Of a stretch of DNA of 64,000 nucleotides, positions 44,504-53,612 are shown one piece after another. The stretch spans positions 124,001 to 188,000 of the forward strand of contig NZ_PJNH01000003.1 in assembly GCF_002844535.1 (NCBI RefSeq). Direction: 5' to 3'. The stretch is from Halalkalibacillus sediminis. GTDB lineage: Bacteria; Bacillota; Bacilli; Bacillales; Alkalibacillaceae. The stretch's first letter is position 1, and the number at the start of each line of letters is the position of its first letter. The position numbers were made by a program, and so were the translations under genes. The notes under the pieces are model-generated. The model was given only the letters and a program-made list of their open reading frames with translations, made no database searches and had not been told where the DNA came from.

Positions 44504-45400
44504 ATGGTGTCAGAAATCACTTCAAAATCTGTAAATCTAAATGAATTAGAGAAAGAAAGCTATACAAAGAACATTGCAAAGCGATTGGTTAAAAACAAGC
44601 TGGCCGTAATCGGTTTAATCATCATTTCCATCCAAATTTTATTAGCAGTTTTTGCCGAGTTCATTACATTTTACGATCCAGATTCACAAGATTTAACAAG
44701 CAGGGAGCTGCCAGTAGGTTCTGAAGGTCACTGGCTAGGAACAGATAATCTTGGACGAGATATGTGGAGTCGAATTGTTTACGGAGCGAGAATCTCAATT
44801 CTAGTGGGGATTGGCGCAGTCGGTCTCGGTCTAGTCGGAGGAGTCCTTCTAGGAATGGCAGCGGGTTATTACCGCCGGCTCGATAACTTGGTCATGAGAA
44901 TCATGGACCTCCTCTTCGCATTTCCAGGTATTCTCTTAGCAATGCTTGTTATTGCAATACTTGGCACAAGTCTAGTAAATGTGGTCATCGCTATCAGTAT
45001 TTGGTCCATTCCCGTCTGCGCCAGAATTGTCAGAGGTAGCGTTTTATCAGCCAAAAAGGAAGAATATGTACTCGCCCAACGATCACTTGGTTCTAGTAAT
45101 CTTCGGATTATGTTTAAGCACATTTTGCCGAATATTACAGCACCGATCATTGTATTTGCCACGATGAGAATGGCAACTGCAATCCTATCGACATCTGCAT
45201 TAAGTTTCCTAGGCTTAGGAGCTCAGCCTCCTACTCCAGAATGGGGTGCGATGATCGCAGCAGGACAAGATTACATGTGGACCTCACCTCACATGACGAT
45301 TATTCCGGGGATTGCAATTATGTTAGTCGTATTCGCTTTTAACGTCGTGGGCGATGGATTAAGGGATGCATTAGATCCAAATATGGATCTAAATAATTAA
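44504..45400 (+). CDS. Peptide ABC transporter permease (DppC/OppC family)
   Basis: A 298-residue permease with an N-terminal helix, the GTDNLGRDMWSRIVYGARISILVG segment diagnostic of DppC-like proteins, six transmembrane segments, and the EAA loop VLAQRSLGSSNLRIMFKHILPNITAPI. It pairs with the upstream permease. AAAGGGGGGGAG precedes the ATG by a good distance. An 18-bp gap separates it from the upstream gene. Confidence 0.94.
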   Translation: MVSEITSKSVNLNELEKESYTKNIAKRLVKNKLAVIGLIIISIQILLAVFAEFITFYDPDSQDLTSRELPVGSEGHWLGTDNLGRDMWSRIVYGARISILVGIGAVGLGLVGGVLLGMAAGYYRRLDNLVMRIMDLLFAFPGILLAMLVIAILGTSLVNVVIAISIWSIPVCARIVRGSVLSAKKEEYVLAQRSLGSSNLRIMFKHILPNITAPIIVFATMRMATAILSTSALSFLGLGAQPPTPEWGAMIAAGQDYMWTSPHMTIIPGIAIMLVVFAFNVVGDGLRDALDPNMDLNN

Positions 45401-45417
45401 TATAGGGGGAAAAAAGA

Positions 45418-46995
45418 ATGAAGAAACTCATATTTATGTTGGTATTGTTGTTAGGACTTCTCTTGGCAGCATGTAGTGGTGATTCAGGAGATTCAGAAGA
45501 ATCAAGTGATGAAGGTTCTACAGATACTTCAAGTGAATCATCAGAGGAAGCCTCAAGCGATGAAGACACCGCCGTTACTTATGCATCAACTTCAGATGCT
45601 GTTGGGCTATCGCCAATTTTGACAAACGATAGCGTATCTTCACGAGTCATTGAGCAAATGTACGAAACATTATTCACAAGAAACTTAGAATCAGGTGACA
45701 TCGAACCTCGTTTAGCTGAATCATATGAAACCCCAGATGACAAGACTTGGGTGATTTCGTTAAAAGAAGATATTCAATTCCATGACGGCACACCCTTTAA
45801 TGCAGAGGCTGTCAAATATACATTCGATACATTTTTAGATCCAGAGACTGCGGCACCAAGAGCTTCATTACTCGAACCAATTGAAAGTGTTGAAGTACAA
45901 GATGAATACACTGTCGTGATCAACACGACTGAGCCATATGGTGCAATGCTTGCAGCACTCTCCCATTCGAATGCTTCGATTGTGAGTCCAGAAGCCAATG
46001 AAGGACAGAACTTAAACGAGGAACCTGTTGGAACAGGTCCTTACAAATTTGTCGAGTGGGCTAAAGGTGATCAGATAGTGTTAGAGAAAAATGAGGACTA
46101 CTGGCAAGGTGAACCAGAAATTGATCAAGCGACATTTAAAGTTGTCCCTTCTGTTTCTACTGCAATTTCTATGATGGAAACTGGTGAAGTAGACTTTATA
46201 GATGGAGTAACGGCAGAACATTTAACTAGATTAGAGTCTAATGATTCAATTGAAGTCGTTACGAAAGAAGGAACACCCGTCTATTACTTTGGCTTTAACC
46301 ACGAAAAAGAACCAATGAACGAATTCGACTTCAGAAAAGCACTCTCTCATGCCATTGACCGGGACGCATATGTGGAAACATTAGATGGACTAGGAGTTCG
46401 CTCAAACAGTATTATTGGACCGAAAGTATTTGGCTACGACGAAAGTGCAGAAGAGTTAGGGTTTAACTACGATCCAGAACAAGCTCAACAAATTATAGAA
46501 GAAAATGGCTACGATGAAATCGAATTAAATTTACTTGTTGCAAATCGCGACTTATTCCTGAACATGTCAGAAATTGTACAAGCACAACTCTCTGAAGTAG
46601 GACTGAACGTCAATATTGAAATGATCGAGTGGGGTACTTTCTTAGATATGACCGCTGAAGGTGATTTTGACCTTACTTTCTTAAGCTGGTCCAATACAAC
46701 CGCAGACGGTAGCGAGCTACTCTATCCAAATCTTCACACAGATAACATCGGTTCATCCAACCGCATGCAATATTCTAATGAAGAGGTTGATGAGTTAGTT
46801 GAAGCTTCAAGAACGACTACAGACCAGAATGAACGAGCTGAGTACTTACAACAAGCAAACGAAATTGTTGTAGAAGATGTCGCGTGGGCTCCCATGCATC
46901 ACGGTGTCGTAGCAGCCGGAGTTCATGAATCAATTGAAGGCTTTGAAATGGATCCAACAGGAAGATGGGAACTCTATCAGTTCTCTAAAAACTAG
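45418..46995 (+). CDS. Peptide-binding lipoprotein of ABC transporter (SBP_bac_5 family)
   Basis: A 525-residue lipoprotein with the lipobox LAAC (Cys at residue 19), then a very acidic Ser/Glu/Asp linker of about 30 residues (GDSGDSEESSDEGSTDTSSE...), and an SBP_bac_5 domain with KTWVISLKEDIQFHDGTPFNAEAVKYTFD and GTGPYKFVEWAKGDQIVLEKNEDYW. It delivers an oligopeptide or similar ligand to the permease pair. The long acidic linker is seen also in dctP and suits a high-salt environment. Confidence 0.95.
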   Translation: MKKLIFMLVLLLGLLLAACSGDSGDSEESSDEGSTDTSSESSEEASSDEDTAVTYASTSDAVGLSPILTNDSVSSRVIEQMYETLFTRNLESGDIEPRLAESYETPDDKTWVISLKEDIQFHDGTPFNAEAVKYTFDTFLDPETAAPRASLLEPIESVEVQDEYTVVINTTEPYGAMLAALSHSNASIVSPEANEGQNLNEEPVGTGPYKFVEWAKGDQIVLEKNEDYWQGEPEIDQATFKVVPSVSTAISMMETGEVDFIDGVTAEHLTRLESNDSIEVVTKEGTPVYYFGFNHEKEPMNEFDFRKALSHAIDRDAYVETLDGLGVRSNSIIGPKVFGYDESAEELGFNYDPEQAQQIIEENGYDEIELNLLVANRDLFLNMSEIVQAQLSEVGLNVNIEMIEWGTFLDMTAEGDFDLTFLSWSNTTADGSELLYPNLHTDNIGSSNRMQYSNEEVDELVEASRTTTDQNERAEYLQQANEIVVEDVAWAPMHHGVVAAGVHESIEGFEMDPTGRWELYQFSKN

Positions 46996-47006
46996 GAGTG
47001 TTTTCA

Positions 47007-48014
47007 ATGTCGCAAAAGTTATTGCAAGTAAATAACCTGACCACTTCATTTCGGACAGCAGACGGATTACTTCCCGCTGTCCGGGATGTTTCTTTTCATG
47101 TTAATAAAGGAGAAACACTTTGTATCGTTGGTGAATCAGGTTGCGGAAAAAGCATTACTTCCCTTTCAATGATGCAATTACTTCCGAATAATGGTGAGAT
47201 TTCTCAAGGGGAAATTCTATTTAATGGTCAAGACTTAACAAAATTATCGCAAGTGGAAATGCGTCAAATCCGAGGGAACGACATCTCAATGATCTTCCAA
47301 GAACCAATGACAGCGCTTAATCCAGTTTTCAATGTCGGATTTCAGCTGCGGGAACCTCTTCGTATACATAAAAAAATGTCTAAGAAGCAGGCCCATAACC
47401 AAGGAATAAAGCTTTTGAACCAAGTCGGCATTCCTTCTCCTGAGAAACGTATGCACCAATACCCTCACGAGCTGAGTGGCGGAATGAGGCAACGCGTGAT
47501 GATAGCCATTGCACTTGCGTGTTCACCACAACTATTAATTGCGGATGAACCTACTACAGCACTTGACGTGACGATTCAATCACAAATCCTCGATCTAATT
47601 GACGACTTGAAGAAAGAGTTCAATATGGGTGTGGTATTAATCACCCATGATATGGGTGTTGTAGCAGAAGTCGCGGATCGGGTCATGGTCATGTACGCAG
47701 GAGAAAAAATAGAAGAGGCGGATGCTTATAGCATTTTTAATCATCCACAACATCCTTACACAAAAGGTTTGTTAAAGTCCGTCCCTAACGTCGATGATAA
47801 AGAACACAACTTAGAGCCTATCCCAGGGCAACTGCCAAGTTTAAAAGATCGATCAGATGCCTGTCCGTTTGTCGACCGCTGTGAATTCGCGATGGAGAAA
47901 TGTGCGATACACTCTCCGCCGACATTTAACCCAGGAGTTGATCATTCCGTACGTTGCTGGCTACAGGAGGAAGATGAATATGAGCGAAACAACTCAGCCA
48001 ATATTGAAACTTGA
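47007..48014 (+). CDS. Peptide ABC transporter ATPase (DppD/OppD family)
   Basis: A 335-residue ATPase with Walker A GESGCGKS, signature LSGGMRQRV, Walker B LLIADEPTTALDVT and the switch His in LITHDMG. The C-terminus carries the Cys-rich DACPFVDRCEFAMEKCAIHSPP segment of OppD-like subunits, which binds an iron-sulphur cluster in some homologues. ATG 47007 has TAGGAG nine bases upstream; an in-frame GTG at 46998 is too close to it. It overlaps the next gene by 35 bp. Confidence 0.95.
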   Translation: MSQKLLQVNNLTTSFRTADGLLPAVRDVSFHVNKGETLCIVGESGCGKSITSLSMMQLLPNNGEISQGEILFNGQDLTKLSQVEMRQIRGNDISMIFQEPMTALNPVFNVGFQLREPLRIHKKMSKKQAHNQGIKLLNQVGIPSPEKRMHQYPHELSGGMRQRVMIAIALACSPQLLIADEPTTALDVTIQSQILDLIDDLKKEFNMGVVLITHDMGVVAEVADRVMVMYAGEKIEEADAYSIFNHPQHPYTKGLLKSVPNVDDKEHNLEPIPGQLPSLKDRSDACPFVDRCEFAMEKCAIHSPPTFNPGVDHSVRCWLQEEDEYERNNSANIET

Positions 48015-48957
48015 ACAACTGAATAAGCACTTCCCCATTCGCGGCGGAATTCTTAAGCGTGTTCAAAACCATGTTTATGCAGTAAATGATATTTCAATTG
48101 AAGTCGAAACCGGGGACTCAGTCGGCATCGTCGGCGAATCAGGATGTGGTAAGTCCACTTTAGGTAGAACGATCCTAGGACTTGAAGAAGCTACCAAAGG
48201 AAAAGTTTATTTTAAGAATCACGATATCACCAATATCAAAGAAAAAAGCTTCAAAAAGTTTAAGAAAGACATGCAAATGATTTTCCAAGACCCATTTGCA
48301 TCACTTGATCCGCGGCAAAGAATTGGCGATACATTAGAGGAACCATTCGTCATTCATACGGATCTATCAAAGAAGGAACGTCAAGAGCGTGTAGTTGGTC
48401 TTTTAAATGAAGTTGGTTTAAACGCCTCTCATTATTACAATTACCCTCACCAGTTTAGCGGTGGGCAACGTCAAAGAATCGGGATTGCTAGAGCAATTGC
48501 GCTTAATCCGGAATTGATTGTATGCGATGAGGCTGTCTCCGCACTAGACGTGTCTGTACAAGCCCAAGTCTTGAAGTTACTTCAAACCATTCAGGATAAG
48601 TACGAATTAACGTACCTATTTATCTCTCATGATTTAGGTGTAGTCAGACATTTTTGCAACAAAATTCTAGTAATGTATCTCGGGCACATGGTGGAATGGG
48701 CTCCAATTGACGAATTGTATGAAAACCCTACCCATCCTTATACAGAAGCACTCTTGAATGCGATTCCTCGTCCAATACCTGGTCGTAAACAGGAAAAAAT
48801 CAAACTTACAGGTGATTTACCAAGTCCTTCAGACCCACCGAAAGGATGCCCATTCCACACTCGTTGCCCAATCGCAACGGAAGTCTGTAGTGAGCAGAAA
48901 CCAGAGTGGGTAGAAATCAGTCCCGATCATTTTGTAGCCTGCCATCACCGTACTTAG
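47980..48957 (+). CDS. Peptide ABC transporter ATPase (DppF/OppF family)
   Basis: A 325-residue ATPase with LEQLNKHFPIRGGILKR at the start, Walker A GESGCGKS, signature FSGGQRQRIGIARA and Walker B LIVCDEAVSALDVS, and the C-terminal Cys segment GCPFHTRCPIATEVC. It forms the heterodimeric ATPase with the preceding subunit. ATG 47980 has AGGAGG nine bases upstream; other in-frame starts up to 47857 are inside the coding part of the previous gene and lack a site. Confidence 0.95.
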   Translation: MSETTQPILKLEQLNKHFPIRGGILKRVQNHVYAVNDISIEVETGDSVGIVGESGCGKSTLGRTILGLEEATKGKVYFKNHDITNIKEKSFKKFKKDMQMIFQDPFASLDPRQRIGDTLEEPFVIHTDLSKKERQERVVGLLNEVGLNASHYYNYPHQFSGGQRQRIGIARAIALNPELIVCDEAVSALDVSVQAQVLKLLQTIQDKYELTYLFISHDLGVVRHFCNKILVMYLGHMVEWAPIDELYENPTHPYTEALLNAIPRPIPGRKQEKIKLTGDLPSPSDPPKGCPFHTRCPIATEVCSEQKPEWVEISPDHFVACHHRT

Positions 48958-48967
48958 GAGGAAGATT

Positions 48968-49840
48968 ATGAGCGAATATTCGAAAGACATTGTCTCGACC
49001 TTTTCTATCGTAGGTTTCGACCCCGAAACAAACGAACTAGGAATAGCTGTCCAATCTAAGTTTTTAGCAGTAGGTGCAGTTGTACCTTGGGCAAAAGCTG
49101 GCGTTGGAGCCGTGGCGACACAATCAATGGCAAACACTTCTTACGGCCCAAGAGGTCTAGAATTGTTGGAAAAAGGATACTCTGCAGAGGAAGCATTAGA
49201 TCAATTAATTAAAGAGGATGAAAATCCTTCCATGCGTCAAGTCGGAATTGTTGATTCAAATGGAAATAGTGCAACATACACCGGGCCCGATTGTTATTCT
49301 TGGGCCGGTGGACAATCAGAACCTCATGTGGCTGCACAAGGGAATATACTTGTTAATAAAGAAACTGTTACATCGATGAAGGAAACCTTTCAGTCCCAAA
49401 AATCTCTTCCGCTTGCTGAGCGTTTATTAAATGCTCTTGAGGCCGGTAATAAGGCTGGTGGTGATAGCAGAGGAATGCAATCAGCTGCCTTGCTCATTGT
49501 AAAAGAACAAGGCGGTTACGGTGGCTTCAACGATCGAGCCGTTGACTTAAGAGTTGACGATCACAAAAGCCCAATACAAGAGTTAATGAGGGTTTATCAA
49601 CTACAACAACTCTATTTTGGTCAAACTGATCCAAATGATGTCGTAGAGATAAATCCTTCGTTACAGGCACAACTCACTGACAAGTTAGTCGAGAACGCAT
49701 TTTTAGAAAATGCGAACCGCACAGATGATAACGCATTTTACAAAGCACTCCGTGACTATATTCATTCGGAGAATTTCGAAGAGCGCGAGCAAGATTACGG
49801 AAAAATCGATCAAAAAATAGTCGATTACATGTTGAAATAA
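48968..49840 (+). CDS. DUF1028 family protein (Ntn-hydrolase-like)
   Basis: A 290-residue cytosolic protein. The first 215 residues are a DUF1028 domain: VSTFSIVGFDPETNELGIAVQSKFLAVGAVVPWAKAGVGAVATQS and the GGDSRGMQSAALLIVKEQGGYGG block. DUF1028 is predicted to be an Ntn-type hydrolase; the Thr or Ser near residues 10-13 would be the nucleophile if so. A C-terminal helical part (about residues 235-290) may be the substrate- or wall-binding part found in this family. It starts 10 bp after the last ABC gene with AGGAGGA upstream, so it is the sixth gene of the operon. A link to peptide processing is inference. Confidence 0.9.
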   Translation: MSEYSKDIVSTFSIVGFDPETNELGIAVQSKFLAVGAVVPWAKAGVGAVATQSMANTSYGPRGLELLEKGYSAEEALDQLIKEDENPSMRQVGIVDSNGNSATYTGPDCYSWAGGQSEPHVAAQGNILVNKETVTSMKETFQSQKSLPLAERLLNALEAGNKAGGDSRGMQSAALLIVKEQGGYGGFNDRAVDLRVDDHKSPIQELMRVYQLQQLYFGQTDPNDVVEINPSLQAQLTDKLVENAFLENANRTDDNAFYKALRDYIHSENFEEREQDYGKIDQKIVDYMLK

Positions 49841-49897
49841 ATAAATTTATGTTATCCCCTTAACATATACCGTCTCTTACCCCAAATGAGAGACAAG

Positions 49898-49930
49898 AAG
49901 GCCTCAGCTTAAGCTGAGGCCTTTCCTTTT
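49898..49930 (+). terminator. Terminator of the peptide transporter/DUF1028 operon
   Basis: AAGGCCTCAGCTT pairs with AAGCTGAGGCCTT with almost no loop, followed by TCCTTTTC. Confidence 0.88.
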
Positions 49931-50040
49931 CACCCATTCACATTTCATTATTACCTTTGATCACACCTGTTGCTATCCTTTGTAGTGTTACAACACCATT
50001 CATGACAATATAAACCGGGGAAATACATTCTTATAAAATA

Positions 50041-50094
50041 TAAACGGGGTTGACCGATAGAAGAAGATCAGCCAACCCCGTTTATGTGTCCTAA
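50041..50094 (-). terminator. Long hairpin downstream of ywhD, probable terminator
   Basis: A perfect 12-bp stem TAAACGGGGTTG/CAACCCCGTTTA encloses a 30-base loop that can also pair internally. On the minus strand it is followed by TATTTTATA, a weak T-tract. It lies about 90 bp after the ywhD stop; no other feature was seen in this gap (49931-50186). Confidence 0.5.
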
Positions 50095-50186
50095 TAAACA
50101 TGATAACCCCATGTTTGACTCCATTTTACAAAGGATTTTCAAAAAGTACAATTGAAACGTGAAATGTTCACAATTCATTCATAAAT

Positions 50187-50726
50187 TTAGGCTAAGATTC
50201 CCTTAAGCACCAAGCGGGAGTTAGCCCAATATTCTTCATTGAAATCCATCAGAAAATCACGCAGTAGCTTTTTTGAATGATCATCCATATGTTCCAGAAC
50301 ATAGCGACCTTTCAGTGATTTATCCATATGGTTCACGTGTTCAGCTAAAATTTTGTATCCTCTACGAGCTTCCCGGTCCACTAAAAGTTCACTCGCGGCA
50401 GCTCCATAATAATGAGGTCCACCATCCCCTCGTTCAACTGTGACCCACACAATCCAATATGGCTTTCCATTTGGAACATCCTCTTTATTCGTAGAGAAGC
50501 GGATTCGTTTTTCCACTGCACTTCTAGCATGCATTGCCGCCATATCAACCCATACCTTGTCTTCATTAGGGTCTACAATCAACGGAGACATATTTTCAAG
50601 GCTGATCGTTCCGACACCATAACCACCATGGCCGTCCGTTGAGTCATCTTTCATTATCGTGAACTGGTTACTCTTCTTTTCACCATTATTTTCATTATTG
50701 TTATTCATTTGATCGAATGATTTCAT
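50187..50726 (-). CDS. ywhD: YwhD family protein
   Basis: A 179-residue protein with an Asn/Gly-rich start and the conserved YwhD core (NQFTIMKDDSTDGHGGYGVGTISLENMSPLIVD; GGPHYYGAAASELLVDREARRGYKIL). Function unknown. GGGAGG precedes the ATG. In B. subtilis ywhD lies next to ywhE (pbpG); here the peptide transporter operon separates them. Confidence 0.92.
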   Translation of the reverse strand: MKSFDQMNNNNENNGEKKSNQFTIMKDDSTDGHGGYGVGTISLENMSPLIVDPNEDKVWVDMAAMHARSAVEKRIRFSTNKEDVPNGKPYWIVWVTVERGDGGPHYYGAAASELLVDREARRGYKILAEHVNHMDKSLKGRYVLEHMDDHSKKLLRDFLMDFNEEYWANSRLVLKGILA

Positions 50727-50827
50727 GCTTATACCTCCCTTTACGACTACTCATTCTTTATTTTGCCACATAACCCATGAATGATAAAGTAATCTATTTA
50801 TGTACTTAAAAAATAAACTCTATGCGA

Positions 50828-50890
50828 TTAGTAGGTGTCGTTGAAAATGAAATAGGTTTGGTTAAATCAGAAATAGGTTCAGTTAATTAA
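50828..50890. repeat. Second 21-bp intergenic tandem repeat (three units)
   Basis: Units begin at 50828, 50849 and 50870. The last two share GAAATAGGTT--GTTAA; the first is degenerate (TTAGTAGGTGTCGTT) but keeps the TAGG-GTT register. The unit length equals that of the array at 20487, although the sequences differ. Confidence 0.7.
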
Positions 50891-50892
50891 TC

Positions 50893-50925
50893 AAAAACTG
50901 ACGCTCTCCTGTTAGAAAGCGTCAG
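50893..50925 (-). terminator. Terminator of the ywdI-ywdK unit
   Basis: Minus-strand CTGACGCT pairs with AGCGTCAG (50898-50905 with 50918-50925) around a 12-base loop, followed by TTTTTGA. It lies just after the ywdK stop. Confidence 0.88.
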
Positions 50926-50935
50926 CTAATGTCTA

Positions 50936-51304
50936 TTATACGATTTTCGTTACTGCGTACCCAAGGATGATCCAACCAATCAAGAAAGCCAAGCCTCCCA
51001 CAGGGGTAATCATCGCGAGCGCTTTGATTCCAGTAACAGAGTAGATATATAAACTTCCGGAAAACAGTACAATTCCGATTAAAAATACCCAACCTGCTGT
51101 TGAAAAGCTTGATATTTCACTTCTCATGAGTAGTACTGCTGCAATGAAGATGGCCATCGTATGGAACATCTGATATTGCACAGCCTTCTCCCATGTCTGA
51201 AGCATCTTTTCGCTTAAGCGGCTTTCTAGTCCATGGGCACCAAATGCTCCTAGTGCCACAGCAATAAATCCGTTAATAGCTCCAATTAATAATAAGATTT
51301 TCAT
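50936..51304 (-). CDS. ywdK: DUF423 membrane protein YwdK
   Basis: A 122-residue membrane protein with four hydrophobic helices. The start GAINGFIAVALGAFGAHGLESRLSEKMLQTWEKAVQYQMFHTMAI is strongly typical of DUF423, and the ending PVGGLAFLIGWIILGY also fits. Function unknown. GAAGGAG lies before the ATG. It follows ywdI by 23 bp. Confidence 0.94.
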   Translation of the reverse strand: MKILLLIGAINGFIAVALGAFGAHGLESRLSEKMLQTWEKAVQYQMFHTMAIFIAAVLLMRSEISSFSTAGWVFLIGIVLFSGSLYIYSVTGIKALAMITPVGGLAFLIGWIILGYAVTKIV

Positions 51305-51327
51305 TTCAAGAACGCTCCTTCAAGCGG

Positions 51328-51636
51328 TTAAAAATCAAAAATTGACTCCCCATTCGCATCCTGCTCATCCAATCGGTTCTGGGATTTTGAAGGCTTTTTG
51401 AGTCCCATTGCCCTTGCTTCCATGTCAGAAACTTCACTTTCTGTTTCAGCCTTTTCAGGAGCATAGTTTTCAACTGGTTTAGAGGAGAAACCATCTCCTT
51501 TAGATGACAGAACAACATCAGCAAGTGATTGGATCGCATACATTTTCGAATGGATGTCTTTTTCTGAAGTATGATCGTCAATATCATTTAATTCCCGCTT
51601 CATTTTTTCAATAATGGTTTGATAGGAAATAGACAT
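51328..51636 (-). CDS. ywdI: YwdI family protein (DUF5327)
   Basis: A 102-residue polar protein with an N-terminal helical part (SYQTIIEKMKRELNDIDDHTSEKDIHSKMYAIQSLADVVL) and an acidic disordered tail ending ESIFDF, the YwdI pattern. Function unknown. ATG 51636 has GGAGGGA upstream; the frame runs seven codons further without a site. It is co-directional with ywdK. Confidence 0.85.
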   Translation of the reverse strand: MSISYQTIIEKMKRELNDIDDHTSEKDIHSKMYAIQSLADVVLSSKGDGFSSKPVENYAPEKAETESEVSDMEARAMGLKKPSKSQNRLDEQDANGESIFDF

Positions 51637-51705
51637 TCTTTTCCCTCCGCTTTTCATCGATCGTTCTCATTATAACATCCATTATTGGAACGTTCAGATC
51701 TGAAA

Positions 51706-53085
51706 CTACATTGTCAGTAAAAGTTCAATCAAATAATCAATTATTCCTAACTGGAACAAGAAAATCACAATCATTAATACTGGTATCACAAATTTGACTA
51801 AGAAATACCATACTGAAGTCAAGCCCTGACTCTCGATTTCGCTGAATCTAGCTGCTCGTTTCTTCGGTAAATACCAACCAACGAATAGCGCGATGAGCAA
51901 TCCACCTAACGGGAGCATGATATTAGCCGTAATATAGTCGATGGAATCAAGGATGCCGTTATCACCTATTGGCGTGACACCACTCCATATACCGAAACCA
52001 AGTGAAGATGCAATACCTAATATGAAGATAAATACTCCACACACTAGGGTAGCTACTTTCCTGGACCAACCTAATGTTCTATTGAAAAATGCGACCGGTA
52101 ATTCTAATAATGACAAAGCTGATGATAATGCGGCCATTGTAAGTAATATGAAGAATACAATTCCAACCACATTACCCAAAGGCATACTTTCGAAAATCGT
52201 CGGAAGTGTAATGAACACTAATGGAGGTCCACTTGCAGGATCAACACCGAAGCTGAACACTGCTGGGAAAATCATTAGTCCTGCAATCACCGCAAAAAGA
52301 GTATCCATTAAACCAATACCGACAGTCGCGGCCGGTAGGCGGTCTTTTTCTTTGAGGTAACTACTATAAGTTAACATTCCACAAATCCCTATACTTAGAG
52401 AGAAGAATGCTTGGCCTAATGCCATAATATACACTTGTGGGTTAGATAGCTGCCCCCAGTCAGGTGTGAATAGGAACTTGACCCCTTGCATAGCATTATC
52501 GAGCGTCAACCCATAAACCGCCATTATTATCATCAATAGCGCGAGGGCAGGCATCAAGAAGTTGTTCGCTTTCTCAATTCCACCTTTAATTCCGCGCATG
52601 ACGATAAAAATGGTGACACCTAAAAACAATGCTTGCCAGAAAAGCGGAGCATATGAGTTGGAGATCCACGCACCAAACGCAGCTCCAAATCCACCATCCG
52701 GTTCGTTCCAATAAGCGCCTGTTATATATTTATATAGATAGAATAATGACCAACCAGACACGACACTATAGAAACTTAGAATCAAGATGCCACCAATGAC
52801 ACCCATTAATCCAGTCAAATACCATTTCGTTTTTGGGGCTAATTTCCTGAATGACCCCACTGCATCCAATTGTCCCGCTTTACCAATACTGAACTCCGCC
52901 AAAAGTAAGGGAATTCCGATCAATAAGACAAAAAATAGATAAACGAGTAGGAATGTTGCTCCACCGTTCTCCCCGGCAACATAAGAAAATCTCCAAATGT
53001 TACCTAGTCCCACTGCTGAACCCATGGCAGCCAGCATGAAACCTAGTCTTGTTCTCCATTGATCTGAACCTTGTAAATCGTTCAT
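51706..53085 (-). CDS. Sodium-dependent transporter, NSS (SNF) family
   Basis: A 459-residue membrane protein with about eleven or twelve helices. The N-terminal WRTRLGFMLAAMGSAVGLGNIWRFSYVAGENGGATFLLVYL is the diagnostic NSS segment lining the Na+ and substrate sites (unwound helix 1). Bacterial members such as LeuT and MhsT take up amino acids; substrate unknown. GAGGTG precedes the ATG. A single-gene unit. Confidence 0.94.
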   Translation of the reverse strand: MNDLQGSDQWRTRLGFMLAAMGSAVGLGNIWRFSYVAGENGGATFLLVYLFFVLLIGIPLLLAEFSIGKAGQLDAVGSFRKLAPKTKWYLTGLMGVIGGILILSFYSVVSGWSLFYLYKYITGAYWNEPDGGFGAAFGAWISNSYAPLFWQALFLGVTIFIVMRGIKGGIEKANNFLMPALALLMIIMAVYGLTLDNAMQGVKFLFTPDWGQLSNPQVYIMALGQAFFSLSIGICGMLTYSSYLKEKDRLPAATVGIGLMDTLFAVIAGLMIFPAVFSFGVDPASGPPLVFITLPTIFESMPLGNVVGIVFFILLTMAALSSALSLLELPVAFFNRTLGWSRKVATLVCGVFIFILGIASSLGFGIWSGVTPIGDNGILDSIDYITANIMLPLGGLLIALFVGWYLPKKRAARFSEIESQGLTSVWYFLVKFVIPVLMIVIFLFQLGIIDYLIELLLTM

Positions 53086-53284
53086 CTCTTTTCACCTCGA
53101 TCACATTTTAATAAATAACTCTGTTAAAGTATTAATGAATAAAAAATGCCACCGCCTAGCCATGACGAGTAGCTACTTTTTTTATTGTTTCGCATACTAT
53201 AACACATGGAAAGGTTTTCACCAAAGGATGAATTTAATTTTTTTCACAGAAAAATTCTCCAAATATAATAGAAGGTATTTCAGG

Positions 53285-53314
53285 AAAATAAAAACACTGC
53301 CTTCATAAGCAGTG
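53285..53314 (-). terminator. Terminator of the 43-codon gene
   Basis: Minus-strand CACTGC pairs with GCAGTG (53295-53300 with 53309-53314), extended by flanking pairs, and is followed by TTTTTATTTT. It lies 13 bp after the stop at 53327. Confidence 0.8.
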
Positions 53315-53326
53315 CCCCCGTCTGTT

Positions 53327-53458
53327 CTATCTACTTTTACCTTCTTTTTCGCTTTTATGCTTCTTTGTCATCCAACTGATAAATTCAATTTCTTCCTCTT
53401 TAAGATCCCTTTTTAACTCTTTTTCAAATTTGCCCTTTAAGCTATTTAATTCATACAT
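53327..53458 (-). CDS. Small charged protein, 43 residues, unknown
   Basis: The product starts MYELNSLKGKFEKELKRDLK and ends EFISWMTKKHKSEKEGKSR, with a single predicted amphipathic helix and high Lys/Glu content. GGAGG lies 12 bp upstream and a dedicated terminator follows the stop, which together support a real gene. I do not recognise a family. It may be sporulation- or stress-related, but there is no direct evidence. The stretch 53086-53284 before it shows no gene. Confidence 0.55.
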   Translation of the reverse strand: MYELNSLKGKFEKELKRDLKEEEIEFISWMTKKHKSEKEGKSR

Positions 53459-53612
53459 AAAAAATTACTGCCTCCCCACAACCATTAAATAAAATGGCGA
53501 ACCATCAATAAATCATATGAATTCTAACGACAAATATTCAATCAATTACTATTATACTATAAATTTCTACAAATGTTTAGAAGTTTTTTAAAAATTCTAA
53601 CATTTTTCTGAA

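Noticed and set aside
51941-52360. 139-codon plus-strand frame inside the NSS transporter gene
   Set aside because: It is antisense to conserved membrane helices and shows biased composition typical of a shadow frame.
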